64,000 nucleotides of DNA from Toxonevra muliebris (lineage: Eukaryota; Arthropoda; Insecta; Diptera; Pallopteridae): contig OY829329.1 in NCBI GenBank assembly GCA_963691655.1, forward strand, positions 16,878,708-16,942,707. The letters are read 5' to 3'. How positions within the stretch are numbered: position 1 is the stretch's first letter; the number at the start of each line of letters is the position of its first letter. Positions 1-11,290 of this stretch are shown here, piece by piece. The position numbers and the translations under genes are program-made. The notes under the pieces are model-generated. The model saw only the letters and a program-made list of their open reading frames with translations. It did no database searches and was not told the DNA's origin.

Positions 1-578
1 ATTGTACGCATTTTCACCATTGCCATCACCATCGTCGCCGATGTGTCATCATTGATTTATGGCATTAATGTATGCGTGCGTGCATGAACAACACTTTGGA
101 CAACAGAAACAGAAACTCACCGATTCATTTGCCATTTGCCATTACGTTATTTTTTTTGTTTTTTGTTTTGTTTTTAATATACAATTAATTGATGAGGTTG
201 TTGTATATTTATTATCTTCTTTTAATATTAATACGTTTTATTAAGTATGACAGTTTTTTTTTTTAGATTTTTATATGCAATTGATATGCACAATTTTGCC
301 CGGGTATATTACTGAGAGTTCATAGCTTTATAAGATTCTAAGTAGTAAGGTTTGCGCACAATGAAACTGGTGTACAAATAAACACAAATCATTTCTGAAG
401 TTAACATATTAAAAAAAAAAACGATATATTAACAGAAATTTCATTAACGTTTTAATTCATTGATAAAATATTTTTTGTTATTATTAACTTTTAATAAAAA
501 TTTTGATTTTTTCCGAAATGCCTCCCATTAAGCTTTTAATAGTTTTCAGAAATTTTTCTACTTGATGACAGCCAGTTT
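1..578. other. AT-rich non-coding sequence
   Basis: No coding region, RNA gene or recognisable mobile element was seen. The short open frames are AT- and T-rich without conserved motifs. Runs of T and A dominate. Confidence 0.5.
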
Positions 579-847
579 TTGGAAAAACTGGTAACGGTTT
601 CAGCATCCTATTTTGTGCCCTTCATGGTCCTTTTTACCAGAGTCCAATATCTTTTACCTTTCTATTGGTCTGAGTTTTGGGCAGTTAAGTGGATTCGCTT
701 ATCTGGGTACAAGTGTTCCATTATTCTTTTCGAACTATTCAACTGCTGCTTTACTGTGATTCCACGCAGCCAAATCAGGTCAAAAGAAAGCAGAAGCTGC
801 GTGCTGCTTTATGAATGGCAAAATTCTTTTTTGCAGATACTCCCGGA

Positions 848-2148
848 TATAAAGCGCGGTTCAAGCAAAATTGGCACGCAGGAAAGTTGCTGTATCTTTT
901 TAACCAGAACACTCAGAATAACAAATAATGCATTAAATGATAAGTTTAATATTGTGTTTTAATACTATAATATTAATAGATTTAAATTTCTTTGTTGCGC
1001 GAAAACTTCCGGGTATTCCTTTTAATGGATCCCATCAACCATTGAACATCCGCTCTGGATACTTTTGCGGCTATTTGGTTCCATTTTAGTAACATTGAAT
1101 TCACATTTTTGACAGAACCTGCATTTTTCTTCAACTTTAATTTTGTAATAGCCCAGTATTTTTCGATCGGTCGAAGCTGGGGGCAATTGGGTGGATTCAT
1201 ATATTTGGGTACTTTATTTGTCTGATACCAATCCATGGTTTTCTTAGAGTAGTGGAAACTGGCTAAATTAGGCCAAAACTTCACTGGCGAATGGTGGTGA
1301 CGAACAAATGGCAATAGTCGTTTCGAAAAGCACTCTTTGATGTAAATATCAGACGTCATAGAAGAGGATGTCACAAATGCCCTGGATTTGAGACCACAGC
1401 TGCAAATAGCCTGCCACACCATTGCTTTCTTTGCTAATTTATCCATTTTTATGTACTTGAATTTTGAGGGTACATTACCACCATTCGTTGCCATATAAAA
1501 TTTTTGACCTGGAAGCTGTTTAAGATCAAATTTTACGTATGATTCGTCATCCACAATAATGCATCCATTGAATTTGGTCAAAACATTATTATAAAGAAGA
1601 CGAGCACGTTTTTTGGCCAGCAAATTCTATTTGTCTGTTCTATTTGGATATTTTATAGCACGATAGGACTTTAGTCCAGCTTTTATGCGTATTCGTCTAG
1701 CAGTACTTTTGCTGGTATTGAATTTTTTGGCACGATCGCTATCCGATAGTCCGGGATTGCTTTTGGTGGACCTCAAGATCTTTGCCTTTAATTTTAGGTT
1801 GGTGGTTCCCGTTTTGTTCACAACTTTTTTAGCTCTTTCAACACTAAGAATTTCTTTATATCGTTTTATAACTCTACATACCGTTCTTTTGGAGATATTT
1901 AACACTTTCGCAATCTTTGAACCAGACCACGACGGATTTTCAATAAATTTGTTCACAATGAATTTTCTATTTGCAGCTTCCATTGTGCACACAATCACCA
2001 ACTTGCGATCAAATAAAATGAAAAATTTATCAACTAACGGTAACGGTATTGAAAACAAATCCCAGTAAAAAATTTGTTGTTCTAACGAATTGGGGCGACG
2101 TGGTGATCACAACAAAGCGTGTCAATTTGGCATGAACCGCGCTTTATA
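848..2148 (-). mobile_element. Mariner-type element with TIRs and TA duplication
   Basis: The 30-bp terminal inverted repeats begin TAAAGCGCGGTTCA. The left one is at 850-879 and the right at 2117-2146, matching at 27 of 30 positions by eye. TA dinucleotides at 848-849 and 2147-2148 are the expected target-site duplication of the IS630-Tc1-mariner superfamily. The total length (about 1.3 kb) and a single transposase frame fit the superfamily. The element is inserted in a related, older copy in the same orientation. Confidence 0.88.
982..1983 (-). pseudogene. Mariner-type (DD37E-like) transposase with one stop codon
   Basis: The frame runs from ATG at 1983 (MEAANRKF) to a stop at 982, 333 residues, close to the family's usual length. 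An N-terminal helix-turn-helix (SGSKIAKVLNISKRTVCRVI) is followed by a catalytic domain with IIVDDESYVKF (first Asp near residue 146), FWPNLASFHYS and PPNCPQLRPIEKYWA (Glu near residue 274). Two defects are visible. An in-frame TAG at 1627-1629 (codon 119) would be reached from CAG by one change. The second catalytic Asp is Asn (AAT at 1267-1269, one base from GAT). Spacing from that Asn to the Glu is 34 residues, whereas the family as I know it has about 37, so a three-residue loss near NKVPKY is likely. In life the enzyme would cut and paste the element at TA sites; this copy should be dead. Confidence 0.88.
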
Positions 2149-3029
2149 TATAGATGTTGATTGTCCCAGTTGTTATAAATGAACTGCTTGGTCTACCACA
2201 GCTACAGATTGCCTGCCTTGGGGAGTTTAGACTTCTTCTAGGTCTAATACAGCTCCTGGACATTTTCTCTACGATCTGCATCATAAAAATCTACACCTGG
2301 AAGCTGTAAAAAGTCAACCAGTACATAGGTCTCATCGTCCATAATGCAGTAATTAAAACTTCTTATGAAATCATGGTGCAATATTTTGGCTCGCTCTTTT
2401 GCTTCACTGTTCTTCTTCGAATTTCTGCTCAGTAGTTTTTGGACCTTGCATGATTTCCGTCCTTCCTCCCTCTTAACTTTTCTAACAAAAGTTTCAGAGC
2501 ATCCTAATTTTTCAGCTACTTTCCTGCCTGATGTATTGCGATTTTTTTAAAAGAGTTATCACCTTCTTGGCCATAGCAGGGTTATTAAACCACTTCTTTT
2601 TGTCACTTCCTTGCTTCCTATTAATAGTCAGGCGTTCATTGTATACTTTAATAACACGCGAAACGATATTTCGCGAAACCCGTGCTTTTCGAGCAATTGC
2701 TTTGAAAGTCAAATTTGGATTTTCATTTCGCAGTCTAATAATTTTTTCACCCACTTCTATTTCGCTGCTCATTTTGAAGCTAAAAACAATCGAATGATCT
2801 CAAAATTTGACATGAGTGCTTAGACATTTTTAACAAAGCTACTTTGATGTGAACAAAATATTAAATTTGAATTAGGAATTAGTTTCATCATGCGTAAACC
2901 TTAAATGCAATTGGCTGAATTGTAACTACTCTATTTTCTACTATTTCTGAATAGAGGGCGGAAATAAAAAGAAATAAAATAAAAAATAAAATAATTTGAT
3001 TTATTTTTTACATTTTAAATTATTTTAAT

Positions 3030-3330
3030 GTGAAAGTAGAGCATGTAAATTTGAGAAGAAAATACTCTCAAGTGGTGAACAACTTGAAAGTGCTGCCAAG
3101 TTTCGCAAAAAAATTTGAAGAGCAGCGGCCTCTATAAAAAAATAGCGTGATATTTCGAAATTAATTAAAAAATGAACTAGCTTTCAATTTGGTTCAGTTG
3201 TTGTTTTTGTTTTGCAAGCACGATAAGAACTATAACTTTATCCGGAGTTGAAAGAAACCCAGCTAATATGTCCAACATAAATGAAGCTGGCAACTCAGTT
3301 CCAACATCAAGGATGTTTACTGTTTTTTTT
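3030..3330 (+). repeat. Dispersed repeat, copy 1 (unknown family)
   Basis: This segment matches 7360-7690 in reverse orientation. Shared blocks include AATTTGAGAAGAAAAT, CTGCCAAG, GCCTCTA followed by AAATAGCGT, TTCAATTGTTG-like sequence and ATCCGGAG followed by GCTAATATG. Similarity is patchy, with small gaps. No protein motif was recognised. It could be a decayed DNA transposon or the end of a larger element. Confidence 0.5.
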
Positions 3331-3740
3331 TACAAATCTACACCATTTTTCAGTTATTACAACCATAGATTCTCAAAATAAGATAATGAAACTTTCAAGG
3401 ACATTTCTACTTAAAATTTGTAAGAGTTCGGTGGTTTATTTGAGTTGAAGCTTAACCCTCTAACTGGGCAATTTTTGTTTTCGATGAAACAATCATAACA
3501 AATTAATGTTGTGGCGAGAAACACTAATCTGAAATCATATTGTCAAAAAAAGTGAATAGATAACCATCAAGGTGTTAATACATCGACCTCACTTTTAGAT
3601 GGTCTGCGGTTTTCACATGCAATCCGATGTTTTTCGATACATGAATTGGAATTTCTAGAGCACCCCAACAGTATTTGAACAATAAATAGTTGTAATATGT
3701 ACTTCCACAACAATCGGGCTACAAAATATATGAACATTGC
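3331..3740. other. Non-coding AT-rich stretch
   Basis: No gene is visible. TTAACCCTCTAACTGGG at 3453 resembles the ends of the TTAA-flanked short elements found elsewhere in the window, but no matching second end was located. Confidence 0.35.
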
Positions 3741-5040
3741 TTGTCTAACGGGGAACTTTTCAGAAATAAGCCCCTTCCCCCCTTAAACCCGCTTTTGCAC
3801 CCAGGTATTTCTTCTAAAGCCAAAATATTCGAAAAAATTAAATGTTTCTGCGAGCTCAGCAGAATTCTGGTACTCGACCTCCCCCCTCTCCCCTTGAAGG
3901 CTAATCAGAAAGGACAAAGTGCGACTGAGAAAACCGTTCAGGCCAGGCTAGCAGTTGCAAAAGATGACTCGTTTGGTCCATTATTGATTCCAGTAACAGC
4001 TACGGTACCATATCTTCAGATAACTGGAGGTTGATACAAGTTGCAATTCGCTAAAGCTATAAAGATATTGTAGCTGCCGTCCCAGGACAGTCGCCAAATA
4101 TCATGATGCTGGATGGTATCAGGGCCATGCAAAGTTGGGGGAGGTTTGCTCCAGTCTCTGCAGTACTCAAGAACCATTTTCCCAACCGCCCATGTCCAAA
4201 AGCATGGATTTCAGCTGAGCCCTCCTCCCCGAATGAAATCATGAAGCTTATTAAGCTCAGGAACCCAGAATTCGAAAGTCGCAAAGATTAGCGATCGTAA
4301 AGCGTCCATCATATTAAATGAAGAGTCGTAGCCGCCGTTCAATATCTGCAAGGGAGAGATCAACTTTGATTCTACTCGAACTCTCTCAGGGTCTATAGAT
4401 TCGGCAGGTTGGTTACTGGGCAAGAAATCAATGAAGAGCATAAGGTGAGGTCTGATATGGTTGGCGGATTTTTCGGTAATTTGGAGCTTGTCACTTCCGA
4501 CGTCCATACTCCTCTGTTATCTGAATAGGAAGACGGCGATGACACCATAATCGCCCATACAAATGATTGTTAAGGTTCTATAGATTAACCTTTACCACTT
4601 CATCACTGAATCAGCAGCCCTGCCCAACACATACACCTACAAGAAGAGAGAAGCTCATACTGCTTCAAGAACCATGGATGGTTAATGACCGGACTTTAGG
4701 ACTCAACGTGAATGGTATGTGCGGAGGGTCAAGGTAAGCCCAGATCATGTATCCTAATTAAGAATAACATTAAAATTCTTCCTCTCCCCTGGTTAACCTC
4801 GTTGCAGTAAAAATAAAATATCGTTAGGCGGGAGATGTGGTGAAGGCTATTGTTATTCGATAGTTCCCATCACTAGTCGAAAGACATACTGGTCTGATAC
4901 TTAACTTTAGCAGAAACTCTATCAGCACAATGACTTCGGTGTTCACGGGACACTGCATAATGGGGCATGCATTCTGATGGCGGTATGGAATTCAGGAGGC
5001 CAAAATACATAAAGATTGGCAGATCTAGTTTCTGGGTCTG
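3741..5040 (+). mobile_element. Heavily decayed non-LTR retrotransposon fragments
   Basis: The plus strand at 4100-4290 reads as a short open stretch (CPKAWISAEPSSPNEIMKL, then LRNPEFESRKD). It faintly resembles the C-terminal part of an ORF1-type protein of insect non-LTR elements; this is a weak inference. The 3' part is firmer. Positions 4905-4970 match 26035-26100 closely (CTTTAGCAGAAACTC, then GGGACACTGCATAATG), which encodes the stretch leading to the cysteine-rich C-terminus of an RNase-H-bearing LINE polyprotein. Frames are broken throughout. No target duplication was found. Confidence 0.5.
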
Positions 5041-7300
5041 CACTTTATAATCTATTTTTTTTTTTTATGACCTTCTGATAATATAAAGACAATTATGTTG
5101 TCCAGTGCTTGGTTTGTCGAATATGTGACTTTTTTAACATTTTATTTATTAATTTTTTTTTTGGTGTTGTTTTAAAAAAAAATTTAATAAAAATTTTGTT
5201 TTTTCCAAGTTCTACATGAACCGTCCTGGGAGAGCTTGTTGGGTAAATATTTTAGTTTTTATAGGATTAATATTAGTATTTCAGAGAGCCCATTCCAAAA
5301 ATGTTATTGTCTTTAATCCTACAATTTTCAATATTTCTGTCTGAGTAACACAAATGGTGAGAAGTAAAAGGATCTGCAAAACATTACTAAACATTTTATT
5401 TCTTATATACCTAGGTGCATTTTAAAGATTATATGAAAAGAAGTGAGAGGGGAAATCAAGTCAAGAGGTCAAGAAAAGTAAATAATCTTAAGATTAGAGA
5501 GCATTTTTTTCCCACCTCTTCAGGCCTATAGAAATACAAATTTTTGCATCAGATTTTAGTATTTTCGTTATAGTATCCATTTGCTGAATAAGTAGCCTAC
5601 CACCTCCTCATAACCATTTTCTACTTGTCTTGAACTAGCCCTACCATCTATCAGGATGGAATTACTTTATATAGATATTAAAATACTTAGGTACTTGTAG
5701 ATGAATAACCAAGCACTGCAATTGGCATTCTCGCGTATATTTGCCCCGTAATATATAATCATAGCAATGTAACAACATCTACTCCACTACAAACCAACCA
5801 ACCAAGTAACCAACTAACCATCTAAGTAACTTACTAACTGCTACTATAGCTAGCTGTTCCATGTTGCAGCTTTGCAAAAATATGCTGTTAACTTGGATAC
5901 TTGGTAATTCAATATCAGCACATGAGTAAGACACACACCAACAAACATATACAAGCATGCATCTTCTGCTTTTCAGCTAAAACGCTAAAAGGCATAAAGA
6001 CAAGAGGCCCAGACCAGAAAGTAGTTGGTTGGTTGTTGGGCTTGCTTGCTTGTTTTTATTTGTTGTTGCTGGTGTTGTTTCTTTTTACGAAAGTTCTTTA
6101 ACTTCAACTTGTGACAGCATACAGACGGCCTTTAAATGAACTCGTTAACACGTCTTGCTCGAGTACATTAAACAGACATTTTTGCACCCTGCTTCCTTTA
6201 CCCTCCCGATTTACTCGGGAAGATTTGCCTTGCCCCTATTCATCACTTGAACATTTTTTTCTGTTTTTGTATTTTTGTATTTTGTGTTGGGGCAGCACGT
6301 ACTTCGATATACTATGTTTGTTTGTATGTATGAATGTGGCAAGTGGTATGTGTGTTATTGTGGTCTGTTGCCAGTATTGTTGCCGGTACCGATGCCAGTG
6401 CCACTGTCAGTATTGAATTGGTTGTGTTGTGCATTTAAAAAGTATTAAATACAAAAGTCAAAGTGTCAATCACGTTGGTAATTATTGCACATGTTGATAA
6501 TAAATCAATAAATAATTGCCTTCCGTTCATATGATTACATGATTTTTTGTTGTTTTACTTTTGTTTTTGTTTACTGTGACGTGGAAAACAAAAAAAAAAA
6601 CAAGAAGAACTATTAAATATCGTCAAAGTTATGATAATAACTCAAAATAATAACGTGAAGTAGACGCGTAAGGAAACTGGTGATGTATTTCTCCTCACAC
6701 ATATGTTGCTTAAACCATTAACTGACAGTGCAACAAAAGCATATCATCTTTTCTGGTTTCTAAGCTATTGAGTAATAAACTTGTTTCTAGTTTTATTAGA
6801 AGTATCTCCTTCAATGATATTGAAAAATATCACTATTGGACAAAATTTTAATCTTTGCCTTGGCCATGAGGTTTTGGCATCGAATTCTGAGAGAGAAAAT
6901 TTTATTAAGCCAGCCTTCATTCACCGTTTTTCTATGTCAACAATTACGGATTTTTTTCTTGTTTGAAATTTTCGTCCTGGGGCAGAGTTGACAAATTTTA
7001 AAAATAAATTAAAAATAGAAAGCATTATCGGATCTCGTATGCCGCTTTAAGCATTTTTACTTGTAATAAATAGGCACTGTTAGTAGCTTACAGCGCCATC
7101 TGCACGTCAAGTTTCCGAATCGACTGATTCACAAGCGTAACCAACTTAATTGTAATTCTTGTAGTTTTTGATATTTTAACAACGTTCTAACGTGCTTTTA
7201 TTTTTCATAATTTGTTTTCTTTAACATCTAATAATACAAACTAACAAAATTAATAATAAATCGAGTCTATCATGTATTATCTGAATTGATTCGTAATATC
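5041..7300. other. Non-coding sequence with simple repeats
   Basis: Contains T-rich runs near 5060 and 5150, a CCAACCAA / CTAACC tetranucleotide tract at 5790-5830, and TTG/TGT-rich stretches at 6020-6420. Short open frames show no conserved motif. No RNA gene was recognised. Confidence 0.4.
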
Positions 7301-7359
7301 AAAGTTTGTAATGGTAAAAAAATTCTATAAAAATTGTTTAGGGGCTCGTTACTCTAGAT

Positions 7360-7690
7360 CAGTACTACCGACCTGTGTTGGTCGCTTCTTCATTAAATGT
7401 GTTGCACAGTCTAATTTGAAATACCAGTTTGGAGTTCAATGTGTAAATGCCGTACTCTCAACGAACTGTTTTACTACTGCCATATTAGCCGCGTTTTTTT
7501 AGTCTCCGGATTAAGATCTAATTCTTGTTGAGCACGTATAACAAAAACAACAATTGAACTAAAGTTAAAACTAGTCCATTTTTTTGGGTTAAATTGAAAA
7601 CATTACGCTATTTTCCAGTAGAGGCCACTGCTTGGCAGCATTTTCAATTTTTTCACCATTTTCTTCTCAAATTAGGCATTAACAAAATAA
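7360..7690 (-). repeat. Dispersed repeat, copy 2 (unknown family)
   Basis: Reverse-orientation copy of the repeat at 3030-3330, ending directly left of the PIF/Harbinger remnant. The clearest blocks are AGAGGCCACTGCTTGGCAGCA and ATTTTCTTCTCAAATT, the complements of those in copy 1. A 63-codon plus-strand frame over 7311-7502 has no recognisable motif and is probably chance. Confidence 0.5.
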
Positions 7691-7700
7691 AAATAAAAAA

Positions 7701-8686
7701 TTATTATGAGCTGCTTTCGAAGTTCGATCTTCGGTGGTTATCGAAGATCGAATATTGAATGTAACATTCGTATTATGAGCAGTGCAACCCTGTCGAAATT
7801 TTCGTTGCGCATCGAATTTTGCTTTCGATACGGTGCATGCTGAGTAATAATTGTTCAAAATTTAAGTATTTTGCTATTTCTTTTTGCTTTTTGAGGACTA
7901 AAAACTAATTTTAAACAGTTTTTGTAAATTTTTTGCAGGTTTAAAGTGGTAAGCAACACATTGCAGTTTTAGAAACTTGTGTCATTGTTGGAAAGCAAAT
8001 CTTCTGATTGCAAAGGGTATTTCCCCAAAAGTTCTGGCGACGAAGAAAGAACTAAATGGTTTGGGGCCAACCAATAATTCCAAGCATTCCGCTTTTATTA
8101 GCAAAATTTTTTTTTTACTTGTATAATTGAATTTTATTCATCTTTGGCAAATACAATTTTCCAAGACATCTATAGCCACTGATAATACCACAGACACCGT
8201 GGGTTGTGAAAGTCCAAGATTATTCTCTTTCCCAATGCTTAGTTGGAGTGATCTGTAAGCACAAAATCGCAGAACTGCTGCCAATTTTAATATTTTTGAA
8301 ATTGATCTTGCTCATGTGCATTGCTTGAGCAGTTCTTCTATAGTGGTGATCAAGTCCACAAATGCCTCCTTGGTCAGTCGAAAGTTCTGTAGAAATCTAT
8401 ACAGTTCCATCAAGCTCTCATCCTCTTCCGATGAATCGTTGAACCATTATTTCGTTGTGGTCATAAGTATTTTTGTCTTATTGTTTCTACTTCATTTTTA
8501 AACAAATCGTATTAATTTTTCAAAATGCCGATCAGGTGATAGAAATATACTACCGTGAACAACCCAAAATGAGCGAAATTCACAATAACGCTATTCTCTG
8601 TCGAAAGCACGTCATAATACCAAACTCAAATTCGTTCGATCAGGGCATTCGACTACAGTCGAAGATCGAATGCAATTCATAATAAG
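7701..8686 (-). mobile_element. PIF/Harbinger DNA transposon remnant
   Basis: Terminal inverted repeats of about 20 bp (TTATTATGAGCTGCTTTCGA at 7701; its near-complement ends at 8686) match at 17 of 20 positions. The flanking trinucleotides are TTA/TAA-like, as expected for this superfamily, but are not a perfect duplication. The internal ends are rich in TTCGAT / ATCGAA motifs. The minus strand encodes part of a HARBI1-type transposase N-terminal region, and the rest of the transposase is missing. Confidence 0.65.
8170..8450 (-). pseudogene. Fragment of PIF/Harbinger (HARBI1-like) transposase
   Basis: Read from 8440 downwards, the minus strand gives FNDSSEEDESLMELYRFL, then NFRLTKEAFVDLITTIEELL, a stop codon, and KILKLAAVLRFCAYRSLQLS followed by GLSQPTVSVVLSVAI. 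This order (an 'F.L.KEAF..L' helix, then 'L..LRF.A...Q..G...GLSQPTVS' with a helix-turn-helix) is characteristic of PIF/Harbinger transposases and their host-derived relatives. The DDE catalytic part that should follow is absent. The internal stop and the truncation mark it as a dead fragment. Confidence 0.62.
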
Positions 8687-9401
8687 GGCTAATATTTTTT
8701 TTTTTATATATTAAAAGAATATTCAATACATTTATTTAATTCAGAATTTCTATGCATTGCTTACACAATAAAATTATTCAAAATTTAAAAATTAATCAAC
8801 TAACAGATTTTGTTATCGCCGCTATTTATTGAAAATGTTTATCCTAATCCGATCAAATTAAGTATGATATAGAAAGCTGAGTTGAATTCGATAATGCTAC
8901 AAAGTAAAAAAAAACGTGCCGTAATTTTGTATAGAAATCGGAGTACAGTCCGTTTATACTTAATACAACAAAACGTACGGATCGATTCGAAAATTCCCAA
9001 GTAGTTAATATATTCGGGAAGAAATTTTAACCAGAGAAATCAAAAAACGTGAACATTAGAAACAAATATTTCACGCTAATTTCAAACCTGACCTTTGTAT
9101 CTTGTTGATATGTGTGCTTATAAAAATATTAAAAATTGATAACGTTTTTGATATTTGTGCTTAATATAGAATAGTTCTTAATGCTTTACAACATGAAAGG
9201 TCAATAGGTTCAATAGTTTTTGCATAATGCTTGAAAGTTGCAATAAGATACTCGCTGAAGGTCGGCACGACCGTGCAATTCCGGCCATAACTTCCACAAT
9301 GCTTCGAATTCGTAGAGTTTTACAGATGTTCTCAGATAGTTTCCCAATCGATTAAACGAAAAAAATGTGTTTTTTTATCGGTCTTAATGGACTGACCCCT
9401 T
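8687..9401. other. AT-rich non-coding stretch
   Basis: Nothing recognisable. This is the left flank of the non-LTR insertion that follows. Confidence 0.35.
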
Positions 9402-9414
9402 AACAGGTCACCAT
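9402..9414. repeat. Target-site duplication, left copy
   Basis: AACAGGTCACCAT, identical to 10900-10912. The two copies bracket the non-LTR fragment and mark its insertion. Confidence 0.85.
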
Positions 9415-10899
9415 TTATTATTTATTTATTATATGTTTATGAGAGGAGCCCAAACAGGCAGGCAATGCGACCTAAAAGATCTTTTGTGCCAACCCCAACT
9501 TATGACAAAAGACGTTCAGCTGACCTAATGAAAGCCAAAACGTCGTTTGCTGAAGAGGATTTTATTTTGTTAATCGTAGGAAAAGATGTACCAAAGATTC
9601 CCCTTCTGAGCCGAGCCAAGGCTGGACAGTCGCACAGAATGTGAGCTGTCGTTTCGTCATCTTCTAGACAAAGACTCTGTCTCATTGGTCAGACCTGTTT
9701 TGGTTAGGTGATATCTGAGCACATAGTGCCCAGATATATAGCCCACCTAAGGATGGATTTGGAGTAAGAGATGGGCCGAGTGTGGGCAAGCGGAACGATA
9801 AGCGTTTTTGCCTGTCTTAAGCCTGGAATAGACTTCCAATAATCAAGACATATTACCTTAGACCAGTCCTCAACGATTGATTTCGTGGAGGCCCAGCCAA
9901 CTCCACAGAACGGAGCGGGCCAATGAACAAAGTCGATGAACCCTTCGTAGCCAGTTCATCGGCAACCTCATTACCATCAATGTTACAATGGCCGGGTACC
10001 CAACAAAGCGTAACTTTGTTATGGGTAGACAAGCGTTGGAGACTCTCAAAGCATTCCTTCACCAGTTTTGAGGAAAAACTCCATGAAGAGAGAGCTAAGA
10101 GAGCCGCCTGGCCGTCTGAAAAAATTACAATTTCTGCGCCTTTTAGACCTTTGTGAAGGTTTAATCTAACACAGGTCTCAATAGCGTATATTTCAGCTTG
10201 AAAAACATTGGGCCAAATACCCAGTAGGATTGAAAACTAGTATTGGGTCCAGCAACGCCGGCACCAGAACCACAATCCATCTTCGAGCCGTCTTTATACC
10301 AATTGATAGCATAGGGACCGAAGTTAGGGGGTTGGCCATCCCAATTGGACTTGGAAGGAAACACAAAATTTAATTTCGTGCCGAAACTTAGATCCCTAAT
10401 CATATAATCCGATACAGCACAGATTAAAGAGTTGGGAATTTCGTCAAGTATGCTAATATGGCCAGAGTTGCTTTTTAACAGGCTTAACGAGATTTGCAGC
10501 CTCAGGGCAGTATTTGCGGCGGTTTTCTTAATGAAAATGTCTAACGGCACCAGGCCAATCAATGATTCAATAACAGGAGTTGGGCAGGTACGCATTGTTC
10601 CAGTTATGGAGACACAAGCAATCTTTGGAGCTTGTTAAGTTTGGTGATGGCTAAGCCCTGCATGGCTTTAGGTCACTACACTAGGGCCGCTTAGGCTATG
10701 ATAGGTCTAACTATCATAGTGTAGAGCCAGAAGGTCATCTTAGGAGTGAAACCCCACGTTCCAACAAAGAGTTTTTTACAGGCCCAGAAAGACCTAGTGG
10801 CTTTCGTAAGGACGTTATTTAAGTGCGTGTTCCAATTCTGATAAAGTAACTTACTTTGATCCGTATTAAGTCTGCAGTAGTAGCGCAAGGGTGAATTGA
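9415..10899 (-). mobile_element. 5'-truncated non-LTR retrotransposon with perfect 13-bp TSD
   Basis: A 1485-bp insertion on the minus strand. The coding sense starts abruptly at 10899 inside the reverse transcriptase and ends at 9415 with an AATAAATAAATAATAA-like tail. Both are typical of target-primed reverse transcription followed by 5' truncation. The order is RT C-terminal part, RNase H, cysteine/histidine C-terminal motif. RNase H is found in LINE clades such as I and Loa but not in most Jockey or R1 elements, so an I/Loa-type family is likely; the clade assignment is inference. Confidence 0.88.
9500..10899 (-). pseudogene. RT C-terminus, RNase H and zinc-binding tail of a LINE ORF2
   Basis: 10899-10691 encodes the RT thumb region (YQNWNTHLNNVLTKATRSFW). 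10595-10161 and 10062-9853 cover RNase H, with WYKDGSKMDCGSGAGV and CWVPGHCNIDGNEVADELAT supplying the first and last catalytic Asp. 9685-9500 is the C-terminal segment (DDETTAHILCDCPALARLR), part of the CxxC-H-C motif common in insect LINEs. The parts lie in different frames separated by stops and frameshifts, so the copy is inactive. Confidence 0.85.
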
Positions 10900-10912
10900 A
10901 ACAGGTCACCAT
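10900..10912. repeat. Target-site duplication, right copy
   Basis: AACAGGTCACCAT, identical to 9402-9414. Confidence 0.85.
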
Positions 10913-11290
10913 ACATTTTCCATAAACTACAGTTGACCAAACTTTAAGAACACAACGTTTAGAAATTTTCTATGCTTTCAAAATTTCATTGCTTTTTGGT
11001 TGTAATAACTTCTAAAATAATATTTTATACGATTTGATCTCAGAGAAAGTTTATTTTTCATAATTTTGTGTATTAGTATCAGACTGGGGATTTTGGCCAG
11101 TTTATAGGCTTCAATATCATTAAATCTTTATTGGTAGTAAAAATCAAATCCCACTGTCACTAAACGTTTAGTAATAATGGAGTCTTACTTACATTGGTAT
11201 TAAGAACGAAATTTAGTCACTAAAACTCCAGTCTGACTAGTTTATATGCCTAATTTTAGAGATGGTAACCTCATTTTCCTTCGGGTAGGG
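10913..11290 (+). repeat. Dispersed repeat, related to 24171-24400
   Basis: Shares CTACAGTTGAC followed by AAACTTT, TAATAACTTCTAAAATAAT, an ATTTGAT..CAGAGAA block, and near its right end GGTAACCTCATTTTC (GGTCACCTTATTTTC in the other copy). The order is conserved and the similarity moderate. No coding potential was found. The LINE at 9415-10899 appears to have inserted next to or into this repeat, since its target duplication is contiguous with it. Confidence 0.5.

Larger units (their letters stand above)
579..2772 (-). mobile_element. Older Tc1/mariner-type element, interrupted by a younger related one
   Basis: Two minus-strand pieces, 579-847 and 2149-2772, together make one decayed transposase gene. 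The right piece starts at 2772 with a helix-turn-helix region (IVSRVIKVYNERL). It continues, after a frameshift near 2530, through a stretch ending in the first catalytic motif (IMDDETYV, about 2335-2350), and reaches a VWQAIC-like block near 2200-2215. The left piece resumes the same alignment (the segment equivalent to PPNCPQLRP lies near 670-700). When compared with the intact relative at 982-1983, the two pieces meet within the same part of the catalytic domain, so the 848-2148 element landed inside this one. Several frame breaks make it non-functional. Its own terminal repeats were not found, so the outer limits are approximate. Confidence 0.75.

Noticed and set aside
4057..4507. Minus-strand frames of 75 and 98 codons as a host gene
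   Set aside because: They overlap a decayed LINE segment and show no family motif; the plus strand gives the better, though weak, explanation.
7311..7502. A 63-codon plus-strand frame as a small gene
   Set aside because: It overlaps a dispersed repeat and has no motif or signal peptide.
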